The notes under the pieces: model-generated
The model's database searches: none
Seen by the model: only the letters and a program-made list of their open reading frames with translations
Told to the model about the DNA's origin: nothing
Translations under genes and position numbers: made by a program
Assembly: GCA_021736565.1 (NCBI GenBank)
Contig: JAIPFO010000253.1
Coordinates: 1 to 5,996, forward strand
DNA from: Phycisphaerae bacterium
GTDB lineage: Bacteria > Planctomycetota > Phycisphaerae > Sedimentisphaerales > SM23-30
Length of the DNA: 5,996 bases
Reading direction: 5' to 3'
In this document: in pieces, positions 1 through 5,149 of the stretch
Position numbering within the stretch: position 1 is the stretch's first letter
Layout: each line of letters starts with the position of its first letter

Positions 1-615
1 AATGATCTGGCCAGGGGCTAAGTCTGCGGGGTCAGAAACGATCTCGTTGCCGGTGGTTAAGATCGCGATTTTCGGCCGGTCGTACACCCTGACGGTATGG
101 ATGCCACAGGCGAGCATGTTTGCCATTTCAATAGCGCCAATGTTTATGCCCGGCTGATAGATGAGCTTGCCGGTGTGGATGTCTTCCCCCTTCATGCAGA
201 TATTGGTCTTGTCGCTGTGCTTGAAGACTTTTACCTGTTCACTGCCGTTGTCGGTGTGTTCGAACATAATGACCCGGTCGGTATTTTCCGGTACCGGGGC
301 CCCGGTCATGACGCGGCTTGCGGTGCCGGGTTTGAGGGGTTTTGTGGGCGTTTTTCCGGCGGGGATATTTTCCAGGACGGTGTAGAGGTCCCGGCGATCC
401 TCGGCGGTGACGGCATAGCCATCCATGGCGGACTTGTTGAATGGGGGCAGGTTGAGCCGGGAGAATACCTTTTGCGTGAGGACGTGGCCGTGTGCCTGGC
501 TGACGGGGCAGTCATGAGATTTCAGGTGCCGGGTTGAGAGGTGTTTGTCTATCGTCGCGAGTGCCTGGGCCAAGGAGATCGTGTTTTTTGTTATGTTGTT
601 TTTTTGTTTATCCAT
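1..615 (-). CDS. moeA: Molybdopterin molybdenumtransferase MoeA (3' part cut by window edge)
   Basis: MoeA inserts molybdate (or tungstate) into adenylylated molybdopterin in the cytoplasm, the last step of basic Moco synthesis. I translated the minus strand from ATG at 615 and it stays open to base 1, giving 205 residues; family members are about 400, so roughly half is present. Visible family motifs are PPFNKSAMDGYA (57-68, with the conserved Asp65), RVMTGAPVPENTDRVI (101-116), KGEDI (142-146) and RPKIAILTTGNEIV (180-193), which opens the MogA-like domain and carries the conserved TGxE. These cover domains I and II and the start of domain III. The start overlaps the stop of the MobB-like gene by 8 nt (ATGGATAA). 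No strong ribosome site is visible, so translation probably couples to the upstream gene. The first codons are very A-rich. The C-terminal domain cannot be judged from this window. Confidence 0.95.
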   Translation of the reverse strand, partial: MDKQKNNITKNTISLAQALATIDKHLSTRHLKSHDCPVSQAHGHVLTQKVFSRLNLPPFNKSAMDGYAVTAEDRRDLYTVLENIPAGKTPTKPLKPGTASRVMTGAPVPENTDRVIMFEHTDNGSEQVKVFKHSDKTNICMKGEDIHTGKLIYQPGINIGAIEMANMLACGIHTVRVYDRPKIAILTTGNEIVSDPADLAPGQII

Positions 616-1069
616 GCGACTGATCATTCTTTAAAATGTATTGTTTATGTTCATTTAAAAGTTTGCAAACGTCCCTGGCCTGGCGAGAGGGCAGGAGGGT
701 TGTGAGGAATTGATACCATTGTTGTTCGTCGGCGTCTTGGGCGATGACGATATGTGCGGCCGCTTTGAGCGAGTCGGCGTCCTTTCGAATGTTTGTGGCG
801 TGGCGGTTGGCGGCAATGAATATTTGCACCTCGCCTTTATTCTGGAGTGCCAGGGTATTGGATTCAATGATGTGGTGGTCCCGGTGATTGGTTCTGGTGA
901 GGAATTGATCGAAATCCACTAAGTTGGTAAAGTAATTATTTTTCTTATTGCGGTCAGGGGTGTTGTGGCCGATCTTTACGGCTATGGCATTGGGCAATCG
1001 TGAGGCGAGCTGCTCGGCGAGCCAGGTTTTTCCAACATGTCGGCATGCACCGGAAATGATCCAGATCAT
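608..1069 (-). CDS. MobB-like P-loop GTPase (molybdopterin-guanine dinucleotide synthesis accessory)
   Basis: This 153-residue soluble protein has a P-loop at its N terminus, ISGACRHVGKT (residues 5-15), followed by a helix. The Gly-to-GKT spacing is one residue longer than the standard GxxxxGKT and matches the dethiobiotin-synthetase style GxxxxxGKT of the SIMIBI class. After strand 2 comes AVKIGHN (30-36), where MobB proteins usually have a VIKH element. HHIIESN (65-71) looks like the Walker-B-side strand seen in MobB-like ATPases. VQIFIAANRH (81-90) and AHIVIAQ (105-111) look like further core strands. MobB binds GTP and assists MobA in attaching GMP to Mo-molybdopterin. The call rests on these motifs plus position between mogA and moeA; the similarity is only moderate and no mobA is in the window. 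The start ATG has a good ribosome site (AGGAG, 8 nt spacer). The gene lies 31 nt after the MOSC-MogA gene and overlaps moeA by 8 nt. Confidence 0.65.
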   Translation of the reverse strand: MIWIISGACRHVGKTWLAEQLASRLPNAIAVKIGHNTPDRNKKNNYFTNLVDFDQFLTRTNHRDHHIIESNTLALQNKGEVQIFIAANRHATNIRKDADSLKAAAHIVIAQDADEQQWYQFLTTLLPSRQARDVCKLLNEHKQYILKNDQSHG

Positions 1070-1077
1070 TAGAAGGG

Positions 1078-1082
1078 CTCCT
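1078..1082 (-). promoter_or_regulatory. Ribosome binding site of the MobB-like gene
   Basis: AGGAG sits 8 nt before the ATG at 1069, in the 31-nt gap after the tandem TAA TAA stops of the MOSC-MogA gene. This is the longest gap in the window; it holds no convincing hairpin or promoter. Confidence 0.75.
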
Positions 1083-1100
1083 GTGGGGTCTTAGGCGTTA

Positions 1101-2042
1101 TTAGCTGTGTCGGTCAACACCGTTGATGGTGAACAGGGGGTGGTCGGTCACTTTGACGATTTCGTTCATGTATTCTTTGACGGCTTTCACGCTGCCGGGA
1201 AGTGCGAAGATGAGGGTTTTGCCTGCCACCGCCGCAACGGACCGGCTCAGCAGGGCCCCGGGGATCTTATCGCCGTATTTTATGCGTATGTGGTCCATGA
1301 TGCCCGGGATGAGTTTGTCCGATATGGCGGTAACGGTTTCCGGGGTGATATCGCGTGGGCCGATGCCGGTCCCGCCGGTGGTGATGACGATATCGATGTT
1401 GGCGTTTATGGCGTTGATGAGCGCCTGGTGGAGTCGGTCCTGGTCGTCTGGGAGGAGTATGGGTGAATATTGGATGTGCCAGCGACTTTTGGAAAAGTGG
1501 TCTTTGAGGATCTGTTGGATCTTGGGGCCGCTTTTATCTTCATAGACGCCTGCCGCGGCCCGGTCGCTCAGGGTGATGATGTTTATGGTTAAGGTTCTGG
1601 GGAGGTAGGTCACTTTGTCGGTGGGTTTGATTGTGCCGGGTTTGATGACCTGGGCGAACAGGCCTTCTTTGGGCATAATGCAGTTACCGACCTCGGTAAA
1701 GATGGCGCAACTGTCACCGTGGCATTTTTTGCCGATCTGGGTGATCTGGAGCTCTGTATCGTTGATAAGAAATCTATCAAGCGGGGCGACTTGTGAAAAA
1801 TCGAGGCCCTGTAGCGTGATATTTTCGGCAAATTCACCGGGCAGGGTGGGGCGGTTATTTTGTGCGATGAAGTGATCAATATGCTCCTGGGAGAGGAGGC
1901 TGACCTGACGGTGCCATGGGCCGGCGTGTGCATCGCCGATGATGCCGTTTTCGTTGAGTTTAATCTCATCGACGGGTGTTTTAATGGTACCTTTTTGTCG
2001 GGAGATATTGACAGACTTGACGATGATGGCGGGCTCAGACAT
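1101..2042 (-). CDS. MOSC-MogA fusion: molybdopterin adenylyltransferase with N-terminal MOSC domain
   Basis: This 313-residue bifunctional protein has two domains. Residues about 5-148 form a MOSC domain with GIIGDAHAG (33-41), RQVSLLS (45-51), GEFAENIT (69-76) and the cysteine-rich KKCHGDSCAIF (105-115) followed by CIMPKEG. Such domains are linked to sulfur or Moco handling. Residues about 153-305 form a MogA/MoCF domain with ITLSDRAAAGVYEDKSGP (156-173), TTGGTGIGPRD (221-231) and FALPGS (279-284). In this family the domain binds molybdopterin and transfers AMP from ATP to it, giving MoeA its substrate. I chose ATG at 2042, not the in-frame TTG at 2060. The ATG has AAGG upstream with a 9-nt spacer, overlaps the moaC stop by only 8 nt (ATGTCTGA), and still leaves a complete MOSC N terminus. 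It ends in tandem TAA TAA stops. The order MOSC then MogA in one chain is known in anaerobes, so the fusion is not new. Confidence 0.94.
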   Translation of the reverse strand: MSEPAIIVKSVNISRQKGTIKTPVDEIKLNENGIIGDAHAGPWHRQVSLLSQEHIDHFIAQNNRPTLPGEFAENITLQGLDFSQVAPLDRFLINDTELQITQIGKKCHGDSCAIFTEVGNCIMPKEGLFAQVIKPGTIKPTDKVTYLPRTLTINIITLSDRAAAGVYEDKSGPKIQQILKDHFSKSRWHIQYSPILLPDDQDRLHQALINAINANIDIVITTGGTGIGPRDITPETVTAISDKLIPGIMDHIRIKYGDKIPGALLSRSVAAVAGKTLIFALPGSVKAVKEYMNEIVKVTDHPLFTINGVDRHS

Positions 2043-2487
2043 CCTTTTTAACCTTTTCAATCAGGGTTATTTCATTGATTTTCATTGATTTGTCCACCGC
2101 CTTGCACATATCGTAAATGGTTAACAGGGCGATGTTTACAGCGGTCAGTGCTTCCATTTCAACGCCGGTGCGGCCGGTGCAGACGACTTTGCTGGTGACA
2201 ATAGCGGCATCGTCAGAAAGTTCGATTTGAACGTCGATTTTGTCAATGATCAGCGGGTGGCACAGTGGGATCAGGGTGGCGGTTTGTTTGGCTGCCTGGA
2301 TACCGGCGATACGGGCGACGCCCAGGACGTCACCCTTTTTCATGGTGTTCTCACGGATAAGGGAAATGGTTTTCTCGTTGAGCAGGATCTTACCTGTGGC
2401 CCTGGCGATGCGTAATTGCGGGATCTTTCCGCTGACATCGACCATGGAGGCTTTACCTTGTTGATCTGTGTGACTCAATGTATTCAA
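2035..2487 (-). CDS. moaC: Cyclic pyranopterin monophosphate synthase MoaC
   Basis: MoaC converts the 3',8-cyclo-GTP made by MoaA into cyclic pyranopterin monophosphate. The 150-residue protein is close to the usual 155-160. Conserved parts are MVDVSGK (15-21), MKKGDVLGVARIAGIQAAK (49-67, including the Lys51 position), LIPLCHPL (72-79, His77), TGVEMEALTAVNIALLTIYD (107-126) and DMCKAVDK (126-133, with the catalytic Asp/Lys pair). The start is TTG at 2487. It has a perfect AGGAGG five bases upstream, and the 14 residues before MVDVS resemble the N terminus of E. coli MoaC in length and pattern (SHTDQQGKA versus THINAAGEA). The gene follows moaA after one base. One oddity: the usual C-terminal SGGKSG tail is missing; the protein ends LIEKVKKDV where the next gene begins. 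Confidence 0.97.
   Translation of the reverse strand: MNTLSHTDQQGKASMVDVSGKIPQLRIARATGKILLNEKTISLIRENTMKKGDVLGVARIAGIQAAKQTATLIPLCHPLIIDKIDVQIELSDDAAIVTSKVVCTGRTGVEMEALTAVNIALLTIYDMCKAVDKSMKINEITLIEKVKKDV
2052..2055 (-). promoter_or_regulatory. Ribosome binding site favouring the ATG at 2042 of MOSC-MogA
   Basis: AAGG lies 9 nt before the ATG at 2042, inside the last codons of moaC. It supports this start over the TTG at 2060, which would only add six basic residues (MKRLKR). Confidence 0.55.
2071..2090. repeat. Perfect 10-bp tandem repeat inside moaC
   Basis: TTCATTGATT occurs twice in direct succession (plus-strand reading). On the coding strand it gives part of KSMKINEI near the MoaC C terminus. 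The unit is not a multiple of three, so gain or loss of one copy would shift the frame. It is probably chance. Confidence 0.6.
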
Positions 2488-2488
2488 A

Positions 2489-3289
2489 CTAACCTCCTAT
2501 GCGGTACATCTGGTTGTCGCGACTGTATGTGCCTTGTTCGGGCTTGCTTCCAATGGCCAATTGAATGGCCTTGCAATAGTCCAGTTTTCGAATATTGTAT
2601 TTAATGTCGCTGAAGAGGCAGGGTCTTAGATATCCATCCGAAGAGAGCCGCAAGCGGTTGCAAATGGCGCAGTTGCCGCCATTGCCGCCATCGACGATAC
2701 TAAACGAGCCGGTTTGGATATTCATTTTTTTGATAAACCGAACCTGAAGTCCTTTTTGTTTGGCAAATGCCGCGACTTCCCGGGCGTTTGGGTCTTGTGA
2801 TGAGTTTTCGACGACACAGTTGAGCTTGATGGGGTCCAAGCCGGCATCTTGTGCGGCCTGGATGCCGGAGAGCACATCCTCCAGTTTTCCACCGCCGGTG
2901 ATGGTTGAAAAATGTTCGGGCGATACGGTGTCGAGGCTGATGTTTATGCGTTTTAGGCCGGCTGCTTTGAGGGCGTTGGCATAGAGGGGGAGCAGGGTGC
3001 CGTTTGTGGTCATGCATACTTCATCAAGGCCGTTGAGGCTGTTGAGCAGTTCGACCAGGTGGAGGATATTCTTTCGGACGAGGGGTTCGCCCCCGGTGAT
3101 ACGAATTTTTTTGATACCCATTGAAACGGCCACTTTAGCAAAATCGCAGATCTCTTCGTAGGATAATATATCGTCGTGGCCTTTTGAACCGATGGCGGTT
3201 TCGGGCATACAGTAGCTGCACCGCAGGTTGCAACGGTCTGTGACTGAAACTCTCAAATAGTCAATGGTACGATTGTATAAGTCTTTCAT
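2489..3289 (-). CDS. moaA: GTP 3',8-cyclase MoaA, compact form (radical SAM)
   Basis: MoaA uses S-adenosylmethionine radical chemistry to rearrange GTP to 3',8-cyclo-GTP, the first step of Moco synthesis. The SAM-cluster motif CNLRCSYC puts Cys at 20, 24 and 27. ITGGEPLVRK (64-73) is the SAM-binding GGEP motif, and TTNGTLL (94-100) and NISLDT (116-121) are core barrel elements. The second 4Fe-4S cluster motif CAIC...C has Cys at 207, 210 and 224 (CX2CX13C). Arg13 and the arginines of CNRLRL (212, 214) match the known GTP contacts. The chain ends MYRIGG, keeping the Gly-Gly tail needed by MoaA. At 266 residues it is about 60 shorter than the usual 325-330; nearly all the loss is one block before Cys207, where RFIKKM is followed by only about 17 residues. 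The start ATG overlaps the previous stop by one base (TAATG); the ribosome site is weak, so translation is likely coupled. Confidence 0.93.
   Translation of the reverse strand: MKDLYNRTIDYLRVSVTDRCNLRCSYCMPETAIGSKGHDDILSYEEICDFAKVAVSMGIKKIRITGGEPLVRKNILHLVELLNSLNGLDEVCMTTNGTLLPLYANALKAAGLKRINISLDTVSPEHFSTITGGGKLEDVLSGIQAAQDAGLDPIKLNCVVENSSQDPNAREVAAFAKQKGLQVRFIKKMNIQTGSFSIVDGGNGGNCAICNRLRLSSDGYLRPCLFSDIKYNIRKLDYCKAIQLAIGSKPEQGTYSRDNQMYRIGG
2493..2498 (-). promoter_or_regulatory. Ribosome binding site of moaC
   Basis: A perfect AGGAGG lies inside the last codons of moaA (Ile-Gly-Gly) and 5 nt before the TTG start of moaC. It decides the non-ATG start, and it means the DNA coding MoaA's essential Gly-Gly tail doubles as the moaC ribosome site. 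Confidence 0.85.
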
Positions 3290-3795
3290 TACTGTTTTAT
3301 CTTTTTCTTAATTGATAATATTGAGGCAACAACACCGGCGAGGGCACCAAAAAAGGTATAGGAAGCAATTTCGAACCAGATCCCGGAGAGCCCAAGGATA
3401 TGATGAGGTGATAGTCCTGCCGGTAAGATGTGTCTTTTAGCCAGGCAGATCAAGCCGGCCAAGGCGCCAGCGATGGTAAGGGCTCCGATCATCCCGGGGC
3501 CAGCGATCTTATGCTTTTGGAGGGTGTTGATCACCCCGTCCAGCATGAGGCCTGCCATGACGATCAGGGGCATACCGATAAGGCCGCCGGCCAGATTCGC
3601 ACCCAGGGAATAGGTGGAAACCGCTGCGGCCAGCCCACCAGCTGCGGTGCCAATTTTGCATCCGCCGCGGAGGCGGGCGACCAGGACCGGGGTGAGCCAC
3701 AGGAATGTTTTGTGCCCGGGCATGCCGAGTTTCAGGCGAACAAAGGCGATGAAGCATCCTGTCATTGCCCCGACGGCGATCGAGAGCAGTAACAT
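3289..3795 (-). CDS. Small polytopic membrane protein in Moco operon, possibly ECF S-component-like
   Basis: I do not recognise this family with certainty. From ATG at 3795 it has 168 residues and is very hydrophobic, with about five or six membrane segments (roughly 2-20, 30-42, 50-66, 70-90, 98-118, 138-162). The C terminus is basic, SIKKKIKQ, which suggests a cytoplasmic end. Notable polar or conserved-looking elements are KLGMPGHKTFLWL (22-34), ARLRGG (40-45), MLDG (84-87) and IAGPGMIGA (97-105). Size, segment number and glycine-rich helices resemble substrate-binding S components of ECF vitamin or metal transporters, but no T or ATPase subunit is present, so a transport role is only a guess from fold style and operon position. 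Start choice: ATG at 3795 has AGG five bases upstream and lies 10 nt after the previous stop. Starts at 3876 (GTG) or 3870 (ATG) would add a polar N-terminal extension and overlap the TiaS-like gene by about 65-71 nt, but a GGAG before 3870 keeps that possible. Confidence 0.82.
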   Translation of the reverse strand: MLLLSIAVGAMTGCFIAFVRLKLGMPGHKTFLWLTPVLVARLRGGCKIGTAAGGLAAAVSTYSLGANLAGGLIGMPLIVMAGLMLDGVINTLQKHKIAGPGMIGALTIAGALAGLICLAKRHILPAGLSPHHILGLSGIWFEIASYTFFGALAGVVASILSIKKKIKQ

Positions 3796-3800
3796 TTCAA

Positions 3801-3803
3801 CCT
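3801..3803 (-). promoter_or_regulatory. Weak ribosome binding site supporting the ATG at 3795
   Basis: CCAGGT directly after the TiaS-like stop gives AGG with a 5-nt spacer to the ATG at 3795 of the membrane protein. It is short, so it supports but does not prove this start. Confidence 0.4.
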
Positions 3804-3805
3804 GG

Positions 3806-4540
3806 TCATGGTGTATTATGTTTTGAAGACTTTTTCTTTTTTCGGTTAAGGGGTATCCAGAGATTGTCATTATCACTCCATTCTACTATGAGTACAGGTT
3901 TGCCGTCCATGAGGTCGGGACGGGCCCAGTTAAGCGTGTCGCAGGATTCATCGGTTCCCGGAGTACGATGGCCGGGGGCCGGTATGATTGTAACACCAAT
4001 ATTTTGAAAATCACGAATATTTACTATTTGGGGCAGGTCACGAAGGCCGGGCAGGTCAACGAATCGGCCGTCATTGCCCCGGGCTCTGAGGCCAACGGAT
4101 GCCAGTGCGCCAATAACGCCCTGGCAATCGCCGCCCAGGCCGTGTAGTTTAACCGATGTTCCCCTTGTCAGGTTAAAGGAATCTTTGATCTGAAGGATGG
4201 TCTTTTGAGCCGCCTGGCCGAAATCTGAAATATCATGGGGCACATCATCGCCAAAAGCGATGCAAACACCGGGATCGGAGCCTTCGGCTGAGGCGTTTGC
4301 GACATATTCAAAGGCAAAGTCAAAAGCCTCAATATTTTTATCGGTCAGGCCGGCGATACAAGCGCCGCTATTGTGTGAGGTGTATGGGATGGCCCGGTCG
4401 AAGAGGAATTGGTGCCGGGTGACGCCGAGCGATCTGATGCCCCTGGCGACAAGTTCAGCGCATAATTTTCGGGCCAGGGACCCGGTTCCGGGACTGGTTA
4501 AGTTGTCGGTGTCATCTATTCCTATGAGAATCGTTCGCAT
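3806..4540 (-). CDS. TiaS-like protein (DDTD kinase-like domain, bacterial stand-alone form)
   Basis: The 244-residue soluble protein starts MRTILIGIDDTDNLTSPGTG. The GIDDTD motif (7-12) followed by a Gly-rich segment matches the nucleotide-binding start of archaeal TiaS, the tRNA-Ile2 agmatidine synthetase. Next come GVTRHQFLFDRAIPYTSHNSGA (39-60), parallel to the TiaS RLNPNIPxKTRGNGA stretch, then FGDDVP (96-101) and GLGGDCQGVIGALASVGL (134-151), parallel to its GxIGALAAIG motif. It lacks the C-terminal OB-fold and zinc-ribbon domains of TiaS that bind tRNA. Bacteria normally make lysidine with TilS at this position, so tRNA agmatidine synthesis is unlikely. A role as a kinase-like or nucleotide-activating enzyme is inferred. 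The C terminus is basic (NRKKKKSSK, 232-240). ATG at 4540 lies 8 nt after the pseudopilin stop, with AGG at an 11-nt spacer. Position just before the membrane gene and moaA suggests a link to pterin cofactor metabolism, which is unproven. Confidence 0.82.
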   Translation of the reverse strand: MRTILIGIDDTDNLTSPGTGSLARKLCAELVARGIRSLGVTRHQFLFDRAIPYTSHNSGACIAGLTDKNIEAFDFAFEYVANASAEGSDPGVCIAFGDDVPHDISDFGQAAQKTILQIKDSFNLTRGTSVKLHGLGGDCQGVIGALASVGLRARGNDGRFVDLPGLRDLPQIVNIRDFQNIGVTIIPAPGHRTPGTDESCDTLNWARPDLMDGKPVLIVEWSDNDNLWIPLNRKKKKSSKHNTP

Positions 4541-4548
4541 TGTCTATT

Positions 4549-5145
4549 TTACCTGAACTCTCTTCTGGGGCTTTCTTGTACCATGTGTACTGAGCCGCCG
4601 ATTATGGCGTAATTGACGCCTTTTTTATACCATCGGTGCGAGGTGGCCCGGCCACTGAACCAGCTGTCGCTGAAGAGCCACATCTGGTTGTCACTGGTAT
4701 CTTTTATGATGCGTGGCCATGGTGTGTTTTTCAAGAAAAATGTACTTAAATATCGGTCGGTTGGCCTGTCGCTGAAGCAGTAGTAGAAGTATCCAATATT
4801 GCCATGGTCGAGATTGTTCTGGCTGAATATGAGATCGTCGGCTTTTTCGCTCGGGCAATAAAATATCTCCGGACAGTCGATGTAACCGCTGTCCGATAAG
4901 TTCTTTATCAGCGTAGTATGGGAATTGTGAAGCTGCTTGTCAATGGGGAAGAAGGAATTATTATCGGCGGCGTACATATGGCACGCCAGGAGGAGATTTT
5001 TGAGATTGGTTTTACAGATGACCAGTTTGGCCTGATCCTGTGCTCTTCCCAGGGCGGGCATAAGAATCGCGACCAGGAGGCTTATGATCCCCATGACGAT
5101 GAGCAGTTCGACGAGCGTAAATGCGTTTTTACTCTTCTTAATCAA
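4549..5145 (-). CDS. Type II secretion / type IV pilin-like pseudopilin
   Basis: The N terminus is a classic class III leader: MIKKSKNA followed by FTLVELLIVMGIISLLVAIL. Prepilin peptidase would cut between Ala8 and Phe9, leaving N-methylated Phe with Glu at +5 (Glu13); the 20-residue hydrophobic stem then holds the protein in the inner membrane or filament. Ala instead of Gly before the cut is common in Planctomycetota and Lentisphaerota. YAADNNSFFP (58-67) and the end NYAIIGGSVHMV (178-189) match the layout of the large PVC pseudopilin group, whose C terminus usually carries an N...DGHV-type element; here the Asp is Gly. Two cysteines (91, 97) flank FYCPS. The protein has 198 residues. The start is TTG at 5145, the only usual start codon before the leader; AGGA lies 13 nt upstream, a long spacer. 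It sits 4 nt after the dockerin-protein stop and 8 nt before the TiaS-like gene. Specific cargo or machine is unknown. Confidence 0.9.
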   Translation of the reverse strand: MIKKSKNAFTLVELLIVMGIISLLVAILMPALGRAQDQAKLVICKTNLKNLLLACHMYAADNNSFFPIDKQLHNSHTTLIKNLSDSGYIDCPEIFYCPSEKADDLIFSQNNLDHGNIGYFYYCFSDRPTDRYLSTFFLKNTPWPRIIKDTSDNQMWLFSDSWFSGRATSHRWYKKGVNYAIIGGSVHMVQESPRREFR

Positions 5146-5149
5146 AATT

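Noticed and set aside
97..537. Plus-strand open frame of 146 codons
   Set aside because: It lies wholly opposite moeA, whose motifs are unmistakable; its translation shows no family motif and has antisense-shadow composition.
598..606. T7 run (A7 on the coding strand) near the moeA start as a programmed slippage site
   Set aside because: The frame is intact and gives a normal MoeA; A-rich early codons are a common aid to translation initiation, and no alternative-frame product is evident.
1070..1100. Possible terminator or Moco riboswitch in the longest gap
   Set aside because: Only 31 nt, with no stable inverted repeat and no T-run on the coding strand; far too short for a Moco riboswitch, and it carries an ordinary ribosome site.
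1107..1545. Two overlapping plus-strand open frames of 119 and 140 codons
   Set aside because: Both mirror the MogA domain on the other strand and have no ribosome site or recognisable domain.
2043..2060. TTG at 2060 as start of the MOSC-MogA gene
   Set aside because: It adds only MKRLKR outside the MOSC domain, while the ATG at 2042 has AAGG at good spacing.
2489..3289. moaA as a pseudogene because of its short length
   Set aside because: All six cluster cysteines, GGEP, CNRLRL and the terminal Gly-Gly are intact in one frame, so a compact functional form is more likely.
3430..3826. Plus-strand open frames opposite the membrane protein
   Set aside because: The minus-strand frame has clear membrane segments and operon coupling; the opposite frames are polar shadows without motifs.
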